A DNA stretch of 64,000 nucleotides from Saccharothrix sp. NRRL B-16348 (GTDB lineage: Bacteria; Actinomycetota; Actinomycetes; Mycobacteriales; Pseudonocardiaceae), in contig NZ_LGED01000113.1 in NCBI RefSeq assembly GCF_001280085.1, positions 124,001-188,000 of the forward strand. Direction: 5' to 3'. Shown piece after piece: positions 26,601-35,181 of this stretch. The notes below the pieces were generated by a model that made no database searches, was not told the DNA's origin, and saw nothing but the letters and a program-made list of their open reading frames with translations. A program made the position numbers and the translations under genes. Numbering within the stretch: position 1 is the stretch's first letter; each line of letters begins with the position of its first letter.

Positions 26601-29600
26601 GTGTCGACGATGGTGCGCCTGGCGCGTTCGGCGTCGCTGATCCACTCGTGCTCGCCGCGGGTGAGGGCGGCGACGAGGTTGTTCTCCACGTCGTAGGTGG
26701 CCTCGACGCGGCGGCCCAGCGGGTCGGTGGTGTGCGTCGGTCGTCCGGCCCGGTCGTAGTCGATGCGCCGGACGTGGTGGTTCGGGTCGCGGATCGCCGC
26801 CAGCAGGCCGTCCGCGTGGTAGCTGTAGACGGTGGCGCCGAGGTGCGGCGCGTGCGGGTGGAACCGGGCGTCGGGACCGTGGACGCTGTCGAGCTGGTTG
26901 TCCTCGCGGTACCGGTAGCGGGTGGTGTGGTCGTTGGCGTCGGTGACCGAGGTGAGGCGGTTGTTGGCGTCGTAGGCCGAGACCGTGGTGTGGTCCAGCG
27001 GGTCGGTCACCTTGGTGCGGTTGCCCGCCAGGTCGTACTCGAAGTGCGTGGTGAACCGCTCCCGGTCGGCGCCCTCGACGTTGCCGCGCGGCTCGGTGGT
27101 GCGCAGCAGCAGGCCGTCGTCGCTGTACTCCCACGTGGTGACGCCGCCGGTGGCGTTCTCCTGGCGGATCTTGTTGCCGGCCTCGTCGTAGGTCGACTTC
27201 GTGGTGTTGCGACCGGCGTCGGTGGCGGAGGTCTGGCGGCCGTTGCGGTCGAAGCCCATGGACAGGCTGCGGCCGAGGCTGTCGGTGGTGCCGGTGACGT
27301 GCCCGGTGTTGTCCCGCTGGAACGTGGACGGCTTGTTGAACTCGTCCACTGTGGACGTGGTGCGGTCCAGCTCGTCGACCTTGATGTCCTTGTGCACGAC
27401 CTGGCCGCCGGGGTACGGGCGGGAGATGCGCACGAGGTTGTCGTTGGCGTCGTAGCGGTAGGTGGTGGTGAAGTCGGCCGGGTTGGCGCCGGACACGTTG
27501 CCGCGCGGCGAGATCACCTCGTGCAGCAGGCCCTTGGCGTTGTACCGGTAGGCGGTGACGACGTCCTGCTCGCCGCGGCCCATCTCGACCCGGACCGACG
27601 CGCGCCGGCCGGCGGCGGTGTAGGTGATCGAGGTGGTCTTGCGCGGATCGGTGACCTTCTCCAGCCGACCGTTCTCGAGGTAGTGGTACTCGACCTTCAC
27701 GTGCTCCGGGTTCACCGTCCGGCTGATCCGGCCGACCTCGTCGTAGTCCGTGCGCCACGAGTGGTGCTTGCCCGGTTCGGACACCTCGACCACGCGGTCC
27801 TGCGCGTCGAAGCGGTACTCGGTGGTGAACGCCCGCCGGTCGGCACCGCGCACCGTCCCGCGCGGGTCGGTCGACGCGACCCGGCGGCCGGTGGCGTCGT
27901 ACTCGGCCTCCGTGCGCCGCCCTTCCGGCGAGATGACGGCCGCGAGCAGCCCGGAGTTCGGCCGACCGACCGGGATGTGCTCGAAGCGGGTCACCTTGCC
28001 GCGCTGGTCGGTCCTGCTGGTCCGCAGGCCGCGCTCGTCGTAGGTGTAGCTGATCGAGTGGTTCTCCGCGTCGGTGCTGCGGACCAGCTCGTTGAACTCG
28101 TTGTAGGTGTTCTTCCAGACGTTGCCCTTGGCGTCGGTGAACTCGATCGGGTTGTCGCGCTCGTCGTACTTGGTCTTCTCGTCGAAGCCCTGGGGCGCGG
28201 CGCGGCGGATCGTGTTGCCGTTGGCGTCGTGCTGCGTCTCGTGCTGGTTGTGGTTGCCGTTGACCAGCAGGTTGCGGTTGAGCGAGCCGTCGTAGCGGTG
28301 GTTGTCCGTGTCGCCCGCGCCGCGCCTGCTGTGCAGCAGCACGTTGCCGCGGTAGCCGTCGATGACCACGACGCCGTCCGCGTCCGTGGTCCTCGCCTCC
28401 TGCTCGGCGGCGTTCCAGGCGAACGCGGTGGCGTTGCCGACGGCGTCGAGCTGGCGCGCCATCCGCCCGGACGCGTCGTACTCGTTGCGCACCAACGCGG
28501 TCCGGTGCGGTTGCGGGTCGCGCACCTCGGTCAGCCGGCCCTCGGCCGAGTAGCCGTAGCGCCACTGGCCGCCGCGCGCGTCGTGGTAGACCGCCAACCG
28601 GCCGGCCTCGTCGTACTCGTACCGGACCTTGCGGTGGTCGGGCAGCGTGATCGCGCGGACCAGGCCGTCGACGACCCGCGCCCGCGCCACGCGGCCGGAC
28701 GCGTCGGTGACGGCGATCTCGGTGTCGGTGTGCGCCAGCGACACCCCGATCCCGCGCGGCGTGCGGATCGACACCAGGCGGCCCTGGCCGTCGAAGCCGT
28801 AGACCAGCTTGCCCAGCGTGACCAGTTCCCAGCCGCCGTCGGTCTTGCGCAGCGTGGAGCGGACACCGGACGGCCGCTGGTAGGCGCCGTCGACCAGCCG
28901 GTACCGCACCTGGGCACCGTCGTCGGCCAGCACCATCGCGCCGCCGTCGACGGGTGTCACGCGCATCCCGTAGGTCCACGCCCAGCCCGGCCCGAACAGC
29001 CCGGGCTGGTTCAACGTCGAGGAGTACACCCTGGTGGAGGTGAACGGCACCCCGAACGACGCCATCGTCAGGTCGGGCTCGATCCGGGTGAACGCGCCGG
29101 TCGCCGTGTTCACCCCGTCGCCGCGGAACGCCTGCCGCGCGCCGGTCGTGCTCAACGCCGTGCCGCAGCCGCAGCCGGACGCCTGCTCGACCGGGATCGG
29201 CGGCGGCTCGACCGTCGTGCGCGGACGCGTGGTGGGCCCCGGCTCGGACACCAGCTCGCCGCCCTCGTCCAGGATGGCCGCCAGCGTGACGAAGTACTCC
29301 TTGCCCGGGTCGAGCACCCACCCCTCACGGCCGCCGAACGAGCGGCAGAACTGCCGTACCGCGCCGCACGGGACCTGCAACTCCGACCGCGGCAGCACCG
29401 TCGAGGCCTGCTCGGCGCCCGTCGCCGTCTCGAACACCCGCGCCCGCCACGACGACCACGCCCGACCGTCGTCGCGCACGTCGAAGTAGGCGACCAGGGA
29501 GGTGTCGCCCACGACGAACCCCGGCCTGGTCAGGACGCCGGCGAACACCTCCTCGGCCCCCGCCGCGCCCTGGCCGGGCTTGCGCACCGCGGCCCAGTCC

Positions 29601-29866
29601 GAGGCGGACAACCTCCTCGGCTCGCCGTCGGCCCGCACACCCGCGGGCACGGCCGGTGGCCACTTCTCCGGCGGCAAGGCCTCGTCCGGGCGCGCCGACG
29701 CGGGCGCGGGCCGGTCCACCGGTCCCGCTCCCGCCGTCACGCCGGGTGGCGCTCCCGCCGCGCGCGCCCACGTGACCGGCTGCACCAGGCTCGACGCCAA
29801 CAACACCACGCACACCGACGCGAGCCGGCGAGCCCGGCTGCCCCAGGCCACATCCCGTCCGGCCAC
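23693..29866 (-). CDS. Rhs-family polymorphic toxin with HINT and restriction-endonuclease-like C-terminal domain
   Basis: 2057-residue secreted toxin. GTG 29866 is the start (GGGGGGA upstream), giving a signal peptide (RRLASVCVVLLASSLVQPV, cleavage near ARAAG). Layout: DUF6531-like region with GCGCGTAL and GVNTATGAF near residues 230-290; dozens of YD/RHS repeats (about 400-1480); Rhs core end (YDPFGNPREG, NYYLRARNYNPDTGRFTSTDP, YTDPTG) ending near residue 1588; a hydrophobic stretch; an Ala/Lys-rich coiled coil (about 1700-1770). A HINT autoprocessing domain runs from Cys1776 (GCNSFPAGTRVLLADG) to Asn1920 (VHNC). The toxin tip (1921-2057) contains VWADGVEG, LDAKFIGNPGRSPF and a long helix, resembling Tox-REase-type nucleases with a D-x-K motif. 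Immunity gene follows. Confidence 0.9.
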   Translation of the reverse strand: MAGRDVAWGSRARRLASVCVVLLASSLVQPVTWARAAGAPPGVTAGAGPVDRPAPASARPDEALPPEKWPPAVPAGVRADGEPRRLSASDWAAVRKPGQGAAGAEEVFAGVLTRPGFVVGDTSLVAYFDVRDDGRAWSSWRARVFETATGAEQASTVLPRSELQVPCGAVRQFCRSFGGREGWVLDPGKEYFVTLAAILDEGGELVSEPGPTTRPRTTVEPPPIPVEQASGCGCGTALSTTGARQAFRGDGVNTATGAFTRIEPDLTMASFGVPFTSTRVYSSTLNQPGLFGPGWAWTYGMRVTPVDGGAMVLADDGAQVRYRLVDGAYQRPSGVRSTLRKTDGGWELVTLGKLVYGFDGQGRLVSIRTPRGIGVSLAHTDTEIAVTDASGRVARARVVDGLVRAITLPDHRKVRYEYDEAGRLAVYHDARGGQWRYGYSAEGRLTEVRDPQPHRTALVRNEYDASGRMARQLDAVGNATAFAWNAAEQEARTTDADGVVVIDGYRGNVLLHSRRGAGDTDNHRYDGSLNRNLLVNGNHNQHETQHDANGNTIRRAAPQGFDEKTKYDERDNPIEFTDAKGNVWKNTYNEFNELVRSTDAENHSISYTYDERGLRTSRTDQRGKVTRFEHIPVGRPNSGLLAAVISPEGRRTEAEYDATGRRVASTDPRGTVRGADRRAFTTEYRFDAQDRVVEVSEPGKHHSWRTDYDEVGRISRTVNPEHVKVEYHYLENGRLEKVTDPRKTTSITYTAAGRRASVRVEMGRGEQDVVTAYRYNAKGLLHEVISPRGNVSGANPADFTTTYRYDANDNLVRISRPYPGGQVVHKDIKVDELDRTTSTVDEFNKPSTFQRDNTGHVTGTTDSLGRSLSMGFDRNGRQTSATDAGRNTTKSTYDEAGNKIRQENATGGVTTWEYSDDGLLLRTTEPRGNVEGADRERFTTHFEYDLAGNRTKVTDPLDHTTVSAYDANNRLTSVTDANDHTTRYRYREDNQLDSVHGPDARFHPHAPHLGATVYSYHADGLLAAIRDPNHHVRRIDYDRAGRPTHTTDPLGRRVEATYDVENNLVAALTRGEHEWISDAERARRTIVDTYDIVGRRTERALGDSGPKYTWGYDAKDRITSYGDPLGVRKVSYDDEDQITRVTREEAAGRSETFDYDYDVRGNITTRAYPDGTRVTSGYDADSRLSELTVSGGSAGADAGTWRFGHDIAGRRTSTTLPPVTGLVERRAYDDAGRLTSIGTDRTPGAGPPPNVQDPISAYQLDLDPVGNPIKVTTTRGGVSEAVAYAYDPADRVTSACYAATSCDPHAANAGRIDYSYDLVGNRLTQKRTGTAGSDTTRYHYDAADQLRKRIVSGHRADAANAPDGEATGHGSVTEFDYDLNGNQTKAGRDTFAYNLDNTLATATTGGRTTSFAYDAAGLRLSATSGTGQAATTQRWTWDVNGTLPQIALDTTSNAAGAVTERRGFAFGPDDEPLALLDPATGAHPYTHDWLGGVANMLSPAGVPEAGYDYDPFGNPREGDTLTPGDPSGPANPLRYTGAYQDSTSGEGNYYLRARNYNPDTGRFTSTDPMPQPGAAVSAYAYAENNPISYTDPTGAVVDAGGGSGSPSENGATEPTGPSPEDVAKAQQLQSKSLVDVILEAGGQILMEFLGINDIVNCLKGDIGACVSMVIGALPWGKIFKAKKIAEAIFRAGKAVITFFQELKWARAIIQGAEKAAEAAKAAAAAAAKAAAEKAAKARALAEEAARKAAAQAAERAKAIAAKAKAATKKKPAKEGCNSFPAGTRVLLADGTTKPIEQVRPGDRVRTTEPKTGRGEDRQVTRAIRTDHDKRHVTLTVTGDDGARHTITATEHHQVWSVTREQWVEAGRLRPGELLRTSAGTFVQLGAVEAHRADRRTHDLSVDGISAYYVVAGAVSVLVHNCGEGPLRPSVEKTRPAVGSGPSQAYQVAHTGNCEQLCVGGGSQVWADGVEGLSTILDAKFIGNPGRSPFIPNSGLPDKIRGLINAKIEGEFSRYGDVINDPSTPFERLRVITNEAAAVPYFEGLMTKFNIPGEVVVR

Positions 29867-30246
29867 CGTTTCCCCCCAACGCCAGAAACAGATCACTGCG
29901 CGAAATCGCGGGCAGCACAAAGCCGCCCCACCGGATCGGAAACAGCACCAGGCGCGTGCCATTGGCTCGCCGGACCCGAATTTCCCCTGCACCGAGACGA
30001 TTGCCGAGCCGGCGTCGCGACGGTTCCGTGCCATTGAAGCGGAAACCCGGCAACCGAACCACACCCCGACCGAGTGAACCCGAAAGTCGAGTCGAAACGA
30101 CCGGGAATAGGGACATAGTCAACTCAATGAGGGCACCGCCGCGACGACAACCGGTCAACGACTTCCTCAAAAGAGCGCATCGCAGATCGATAAAGTAGGG
30201 GGTTTCACCCGATCGGGACGGCGACAACCGCTACCGTTCGGGGGAC
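29867..30246. other. 380-bp divergent intergenic region
   Basis: This stretch separates the Rhs toxin and lipase starts. Its G+C is clearly lower than the coding flanks (runs such as CAAAAGAGC, GATAAAGTAG). It must hold both promoters. A -10-like TAAAGT near 30190 faces the lipase gene, which also has CGGGGGA ahead of its ATG. A TTGACT near 30117 faces the Rhs gene. Neither has a convincing partner element. No gene is supported. Confidence 0.6.
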
Positions 30247-31830
30247 ATGAACGCACCCACGGGAACGGAACCCGGCCGACGACCCGGCGCGCTGATCCGC
30301 GCCGACCCGCTCGCGCGCCGGTTCCGCCCGGACCACGCCGAGGCCGCGTACCGCGTGTTCTACCAAGGCGTCGGGCACGACGGCCGGGGCCGCCTCGTCA
30401 CCGGGTCGGTGTTCATCCCCGACGGCACGCCTCCCGCCGGCGGCTGGCCGGTGATCAGCTACGCCCACGGCACCACGGGCCTGTCCGACCGCACCGCGCC
30501 GTCGCGCACCGGCCTGCTCCGGCTGGAACGCGCGCACATCGCCGCCTGGCTCGCGGCCGGCTACGCCGTCGCCGCCACCGACTACGAAGGCCTCGCCACC
30601 CCCGGCCCGCACCCGTACCTCAACGGCGAGGCGGTGGCCGACGACGTGATCGACATCGTCCGCGCCGCCCGGCGGCTCGACCACCCACTCGACCGCCGGT
30701 GGCTCGTCGCGGGCTTCTCGCAGGGCGGCCACGCCGCGCTGTTCACCGCGCTGATCGCGACGAGCTACGCGCCGGAGCTGGACTTCCTCGGCACGGTCGC
30801 GCTCGCGCCACCCGTCCACCTGGTCCGCGTCATCGCCACCCGCACCAAGGACGCGTCCGAGGCCGTGTGCGCGTTGGTGCCGATCGTCCTGGCGGGCATG
30901 CGCGTCCGGCACCCCGGCTTCGCGCACGGCTTCCTCACCGAGCGCGGCGTCACCCTGGTCGACCTGGCCGAACGCGCGTCGCTGGTCGAGATGCTCCGCG
31001 CCACCAGGCTGATCACCAACGACCAGACCGGCATGACCGACCTGACCCGCCACGTCGACGTGGCCCGGGTGCTCGACGAGTGCCGCGTCCCGGTCACCCG
31101 CCTGGACCGCCCGGTCTTCCTCGCCGCCGCCGGGCACGACGAGATCGTGCCGCCGGCCGTGATCCACGACTTCGCCGACGACATCGCCACGGCGGGCAGC
31201 GACGTCCGCCTGACCACGTACCCGGACGCCGACCACGGCACGATCCTCACCGCGGCCCACCCCGACGCGGCGGACTGGGCGGCCACGATCACCGGCCACA
31301 CGCACGCCCCGGCCACGCCGTCCGCCCGCTTCGACCTGCTGGACGCGACCGGCGACGGCTACCTGCGCCGTGACGACTACGAGGTCTTCGCGCTGCGCCT
31401 GGTCCAGTCGTTCGGCCACCCGCCCCGCTCGGCCGCCGCGATGGCCGTGCGCTTCGGCTACCGGGGCCTGTGGCGCGCGCTGGCCGCCGAGTCCGACACC
31501 GACGACGACGGCCGCGTCGGCAAGGCCGAGTTCCTGGCCTGGGCCGCCCGCGCCGCGCACACCGCGTTCGACCGGACGTTGCGCCCGCTCGCGGCGGCCG
31601 TGCTGGCGCTCGTCGACACGAACGGCTCGGGCGTGGTGGAACGCGACGAGTTCCTGACCCTGACGACCCGGTGCGGGCTGCCCGACCCCGACGCCCGCAC
31701 CCTGTTCGACCGCCTCGACGCCGACGGCCGCGGCACCGTCGGGACGGCCGAGATCATCCGTGCCACCAGGGAGTTCTGCCTGGACCCGACGCCGGACAAG
31801 CCCGGTCGCTGGCTGTTCGGCCGGTTCTGA
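30247..31830 (+). CDS. Alpha/beta-hydrolase (secretory-lipase type) fused to four EF-hands
   Basis: 527 residues. Residues 1-350 are a lipase/acyl-transferring hydrolase: oxyanion region VISYAHGTTGLSD, nucleophile GFSQGGHAALF, acid/His segments AAAGHDEIVPP and PDADHGTILT. This is the LIP-type family (secretory lipases), yet no signal peptide is present. Residues about 358-510 form a calerythrin-like domain with four EF-hand loops: DATGDGYLRRDDYE, DTDDDGRVGKAEFL, DTNGSGVVERDEFL and DADGRGTVGTAEII. Loops 1-3 keep all main ligand positions; loop 4 ends in Ile-Ile but keeps Glu at position 12. Ca2+ control of the hydrolase, or Ca2+-buffered targeting, is inferred. Such a fusion is unusual. Confidence 0.85.
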   Translation: MNAPTGTEPGRRPGALIRADPLARRFRPDHAEAAYRVFYQGVGHDGRGRLVTGSVFIPDGTPPAGGWPVISYAHGTTGLSDRTAPSRTGLLRLERAHIAAWLAAGYAVAATDYEGLATPGPHPYLNGEAVADDVIDIVRAARRLDHPLDRRWLVAGFSQGGHAALFTALIATSYAPELDFLGTVALAPPVHLVRVIATRTKDASEAVCALVPIVLAGMRVRHPGFAHGFLTERGVTLVDLAERASLVEMLRATRLITNDQTGMTDLTRHVDVARVLDECRVPVTRLDRPVFLAAAGHDEIVPPAVIHDFADDIATAGSDVRLTTYPDADHGTILTAAHPDAADWAATITGHTHAPATPSARFDLLDATGDGYLRRDDYEVFALRLVQSFGHPPRSAAAMAVRFGYRGLWRALAAESDTDDDGRVGKAEFLAWAARAAHTAFDRTLRPLAAAVLALVDTNGSGVVERDEFLTLTTRCGLPDPDARTLFDRLDADGRGTVGTAEIIRATREFCLDPTPDKPGRWLFGRF

Positions 31831-31836
31831 CCCGCG

Positions 31837-32349
31837 TCAGGTCTGGGGCCACATCGAGTAGACGAGGTCGTCCTCGCCCGCGCACACGACCTGCGGCAGC
31901 GCCGGTTCGGGGACCTGGTTGCACGTCATCGTGCCGACCAGCAGCGGCGCGCGTCCGGGGGTCGGGTCGCGGCGCTGGGTGTAGTAGTCGAACAGCACCG
32001 CGGCGGCCTGGTCGCACGTCAGCCGGCCCGACGGGGTCTCCACGACGACGGCCAGCATGGGCTTGCCCAGGGCGCCGGGGAACGGGTCGTCGCAGTACTG
32101 GGCGGGCGCGCCCTCGTCGATCGTCGGCAACGGCACGGGCGTGGGGCTGGACGCCGCGGTCGGCTCGGCGCTCGACTCGGCGCTCGACTCGGGGCCGGGT
32201 CCGGGGCTGGGCGTCGCCTCGACGGTCGTCGTCACGGCCCCGGAGCCGGAGCCCGTGCCGGTCACGCTGGTCGAGCACCCCGTGGCCAGCGCGAGGACCG
32301 CGACGAGGACGACCCCCGGCAGCGCGGTCCGGTTCGGCAGCGTTCTCAT
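31837..32349 (-). CDS. Hypothetical lipoprotein
   Basis: 170-residue protein with a lipobox (VLALATGC, Cys near residue 25) after a short basic start MRTLPNR. A Ser/Pro/Glu-rich linker follows (about 30-75, with AESSAEP repeats), then a globular domain with four Cys (QYCDDPF, LTCDQAA, MTCNQVP, VVCAGED) that may form two disulphides. It is exported and anchored to the outer face of the membrane. Function unknown. ATG 32349 is chosen; GTG 32355 is two codons upstream. It is convergent with the lipase gene, only 6 bp apart. Confidence 0.8.
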   Translation of the reverse strand: MRTLPNRTALPGVVLVAVLALATGCSTSVTGTGSGSGAVTTTVEATPSPGPGPESSAESSAEPTAASSPTPVPLPTIDEGAPAQYCDDPFPGALGKPMLAVVVETPSGRLTCDQAAAVLFDYYTQRRDPTPGRAPLLVGTMTCNQVPEPALPQVVCAGEDDLVYSMWPQT

Positions 32350-32502
32350 GGTCACTGGGACGTGCCGGACGGGCCGGCGGTTGCGGCCGACTCCCCCGGA
32401 TCCCCGGACACGTCCGCCGTGCGCCTTCCCGCCATTCGCAAATTCACTCGAAACGCCCGGGTGTACGCTCTTCTCCCACCCCTTCCGACTTCAGGGAACG
32501 CA

Positions 32503-32967
32503 ATGGCTGCCGACGTGCGCTCGACCCTGTCCGAACTCGGTCTCGAATTACCACCGGTGAGTCCGCCGAAAGGCGCTTACCTGCCGGCGGTCCGGAGCGG
32601 AAACCTCGTCTTCGTCTCGGGACAGGTGCCGATGGTGAACGGCGAAGTCGTCACCACCGGCAAGGTCGGCGCCGATATTTCACCCGAACGGGCAAAAGAA
32701 CTCTGCCGTCAGTGCGCGTTGGCGGCGTTGGCCGCGATCGACTCGGTGGTCGGCCTGGAGGAGATCGTCCGAGTGGTGAAGGTCGTCGGTTTCGTCGCGT
32801 CGGCCCCGGGCTTCACCGGGCAGGCCGCCGTCGTGAACGGGGCCAGCGAGCTGTTCGGCGAGGTGTTCGGCGACGCCGGTCGCCACGCCCGCAGCGCCGT
32901 CGGCGTGGCCGAGCTGCCGCTGGGCGCCCCGGTGGAGGTCGAGGTCGTGGTCGAGATCGGCGGATGA
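32503..32967 (+). CDS. RidA/YjgF/Rid-family protein
   Basis: 154 residues from ATG 32503 (AGGGAA upstream); the open frame extends upstream without a good site. RidA-family proteins hydrolyse reactive enamine/imine intermediates. Family marks are [18 protein letters not shown], a central [21 protein letters not shown], and the C-terminal [20 protein letters not shown]. In RidA proper the motif is RxxVxVxxLP with catalytic Arg; here it reads [10 protein letters not shown], so the Arg is retained. The DNA before it is AT-rich (ATTCGCAAATTCACTCG) and probably carries the promoter. Confidence 0.9.
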   Translation: MAADVRSTLSELGLELPPVSPPKGAYLPAVRSGNLVFVSGQVPMVNGEVVTTGKVGADISPERAKELCRQCALAALAAIDSVVGLEEIVRVVKVVGFVASAPGFTGQAAVVNGASELFGEVFGDAGRHARSAVGVAELPLGAPVEVEVVVEIGG

Positions 32968-32976
32968 GGCCGGACG

Positions 32977-33016
32977 CCGGCGGGTGCGGGCGGCGCAGAC
33001 CCTCCGCACTCGCCGG
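32977..33016. terminator. Bidirectional intrinsic terminator
   Basis: A 13-bp stem (32977-32989 with 33004-33016, one G-T wobble) and a 14-nt loop lie between the convergent RidA and PhzF genes. Confidence 0.7.
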
Positions 33017-33028
33017 AACGGCCGTCCG

Positions 33029-33871
33029 TCACGGCGCCAGCGCGACGGCGGACCCGGTGACGGCGATGCCGCTGCCCGGCTCCGCCGGGATCGCCACCTC
33101 GATCCGGCTCGGCCGACCCATGTCGTGGCCCTGGTGCACGACGATCTCGCACGGCGTCGGCACCAGCCCGAGCTCGCGCAGGTAGCCGCCGAACGCCGCG
33201 GCCGCCGCCCCGGTGGCCGGGTCCTCCACCACACCGCCCGGCGGGAACGGGTTGCGCGCGTGGAACTCGGTGGGCGATTCGCGCCAGACCAGGTCGACGG
33301 TGGCCCACCCGCGCCGTTCCATCAACTCCGCCAGGGCGGGCATGTCGTAGTCCAGCCGGGCGAGCCGCCCGCGGTCGGCCGCCGCGATGACCGGGTGCCA
33401 CGCGCCCGCGTACGCCGCGCGTGGCGGGAGGGCCGGGTCGAGGTCGGCCGCGGACCACCGCAGCGCGCGCACCAGGGCCGCCAGGTCGTCGGCATCGATC
33501 GGTTCGACGCGCGGCGGCACGCTGACCAGCGTGGCCACCACGGCGCCGTCGGCCGCGCTCCTGGTCGACACGGCCACCGGGCCCGCCTTGGTCCGCAGCG
33601 CCAACTCCCCGACGCCGTGCCGTTCCGCGTAGGCGACCGCCGTCGCGATGGTCGCGTGCCCGCAGAACGGCACCTCGACCAGGGGGCTGAAATAGCGGAT
33701 GTCGAGCACCCGGTCGGCGGCGGGCACGACGAACGCGGTCTCGGAGTAACCGATTTCCGCGGCGACCGCGAGCATGTCCGACTCGGCGACGCCGGTCGCG
33801 TCCAGGACCACACCCGCCGGATTGCCGCCACCGGGAGAGGCGCTGAAAGCGGAATATCTCAGGATTTCCAT
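33029..33871 (-). CDS. PhzF-family isomerase/epimerase
   Basis: 280-residue cytoplasmic protein of the PhzF/DapF-fold superfamily. It opens [25 protein letters not shown] (GNPAGVV is the family signature), then [10 protein letters not shown] (Glu in SETAF is the general acid/base of PhzF). It continues with [19 protein letters not shown] and the C-terminal [16 protein letters not shown]. Phenazine genes are absent nearby, so it is a generic family member, probably a small-molecule isomerase. Start ATG 33871. Confidence 0.92.
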   Translation of the reverse strand: MEILRYSAFSASPGGGNPAGVVLDATGVAESDMLAVAAEIGYSETAFVVPAADRVLDIRYFSPLVEVPFCGHATIATAVAYAERHGVGELALRTKAGPVAVSTRSAADGAVVATLVSVPPRVEPIDADDLAALVRALRWSAADLDPALPPRAAYAGAWHPVIAAADRGRLARLDYDMPALAELMERRGWATVDLVWRESPTEFHARNPFPPGGVVEDPATGAAAAAFGGYLRELGLVPTPCEIVVHQGHDMGRPSRIEVAIPAEPGSGIAVTGSAVALAP

Positions 33872-33932
33872 CGAAGCATGCTAGCGAGGAGCCAAAAGAA
33901 GGTCAAAGGACCACCGGTCCACCGCGACCGGG

Positions 33933-34745
33933 TCAGCCCCAGACGTGTATTTCGCCGGTGTCGGTGAGCCCGAGCGAAAAGCCGAGCGCGATCCGCCGGC
34001 CGCCGTCGCCGGGCCGCACCGCGTGGAAATTCCGCGGGTCGAACAGCAGCCCCTCACCCGGCGAGGGCGTCAACACGAACGATTCGGCGTCACCCACGAC
34101 CGCCTCGCGGAACCCGTAGGAGCCCGGCAGCCGGAACGCTTCGTCGGCCGGGTGCCAGCGATGCCGCCACACCACCGTCTCACCGCCGGACTCGGGCACG
34201 CTCAAGTACAGGTTGAACGCGAATTGGGCGATCAGGTTGGCGTCGAGCAGGTTCCCGGAGAACTCGCGCAGCGCGTCGTCGTAGTGGACCTGGAAACCGC
34301 CGTTGGGCTCCCGGGCGACGCCGGCGCCCATCTCCTTGCCGTCCCGCGTGCCGACGGCCACCGCGGCGGGCCAGTGGGCGCCCAGCCGCTCGCGGCACAA
34401 TTCGAAGGGGTCGAACGACAGGTTGAGAGCCGCCCACGCCTTGCGCGACGATTCCACCGCGTCCCAATAGCCGTCGGCGACGCGACCGTCCTCGCGGTGG
34501 TCGCTCACCCCCACCCCGAACCGCATCACCTGCGGGAACACGCGTTCCTCGCCGTACGAGTCGAAGTCGGCCCCGACCAGGGCGTCCAGCACCTCGGCGC
34601 ACAGCGCCGCGGGCACGAGATCGGGCACCCGGATGGCGGCGCACCGGCCGGCCGCGAGATCCGCGATCAGCTCGCGACGGAAAACAGGGGTCGTCACGGC
34701 GGCGAAGTGGGGGTCGTGCAGGTCGACTGGGCTCAACGTCATCAC
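33933..34745 (-). CDS. 2OG-Fe(II) oxygenase
   Basis: 270-residue (or 269 from ATG 34742) double-stranded beta-helix enzyme. Iron ligands are visible as HYDD in GFQVHYDDALREF and the distal His in FDPRNFHAVRPG, followed by an Arg (GGRRIALGFSLG) that would bind 2-oxoglutarate. The HxD acid is kept, so hydroxylation rather than halogenation is expected. The length and C-terminal layout recall BesD/HalB-type and small-molecule hydroxylases. It is preceded by a 57-residue ORF on the same strand (117 bp). The substrate is unknown; a free amino acid, or the small peptide, are both possible. Confidence 0.85.
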   Translation of the reverse strand: MMTLSPVDLHDPHFAAVTTPVFRRELIADLAAGRCAAIRVPDLVPAALCAEVLDALVGADFDSYGEERVFPQVMRFGVGVSDHREDGRVADGYWDAVESSRKAWAALNLSFDPFELCRERLGAHWPAAVAVGTRDGKEMGAGVAREPNGGFQVHYDDALREFSGNLLDANLIAQFAFNLYLSVPESGGETVVWRHRWHPADEAFRLPGSYGFREAVVGDAESFVLTPSPGEGLLFDPRNFHAVRPGDGGRRIALGFSLGLTDTGEIHVWG

Positions 34746-34862
34746 CCGTTCCCACGAGTCGTTGCGGCGCGACTCAGGGTATCGCCACGCCCTCGCGGTA
34801 ATCGCCCGCCTTTTGGTCGTATCGGCTGCCTGCCGCGGCCGACCGAATGGCGAATCGACCGG

Positions 34863-35036
34863 TCAGCGGAAGACGGAACGCGCCTCGACCTCGAGTGCCC
34901 GCTGATCTTCTTCCAGCGTCTCGAGCGCAATTTTGCGGGCCAGGTCGAGCTGATCTACCCGGACCATTCCGGAGGAACCGGCCGAATAACCGGTGCGCGG
35001 CCGATTGTCGTCCCCGTCGTCCTTGGCGAAGATCAT
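34863..35036 (-). CDS. Small 57-residue ORF upstream of the 2OG oxygenase
   Basis: ATG 35036 is preceded by GAGAGGTG, a good ribosome site. The peptide begins MIFAKDDGDDNRPRTGYSAG and continues with SSGMVRVDQLDLARKIALE and TLEEDQRALEVEARSVFR. It has a polar, acidic N-terminal third and a predicted amphipathic helix (about residues 25-53). I do not recognise a family. Position and spacing fit either a co-expressed accessory protein or a ribosomally made substrate of the oxygenase. It contains Pro13 and Tyr17 but no Cys. It is embedded in a 436-bp stretch that otherwise looks gene-free. Confidence 0.55.
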   Translation of the reverse strand: MIFAKDDGDDNRPRTGYSAGSSGMVRVDQLDLARKIALETLEEDQRALEVEARSVFR

Positions 35037-35181
35037 GAGACACCTCTCGCAGCGTTGGCACCGGCAAGCGTTTCATCGTCGGACTATCGATCTGCGGTGG
35101 AACCGGATCCGCCGGCGGCCCCCCGAGACCTGCAGCAAACTACACCAGTTCTAATCGCGGATGGCGAACGCGGTGTTACAT

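Noticed and set aside
23234..30037. A 2267-codon plus-strand open frame antisense to the Rhs gene
   Set aside because: It is a GC-driven shadow of the Rhs gene. The translation is low-complexity Val/Gly/Arg/Asp with no motif, while the minus strand has clear RHS, HINT and toxin motifs.
34774..35076. A 100-codon minus-strand ORF overlapping the 57-residue ORF
   Set aside because: Arg/Gly-rich shadow frame without a ribosome site; the 57-residue frame has better composition and GAGAGGTG.
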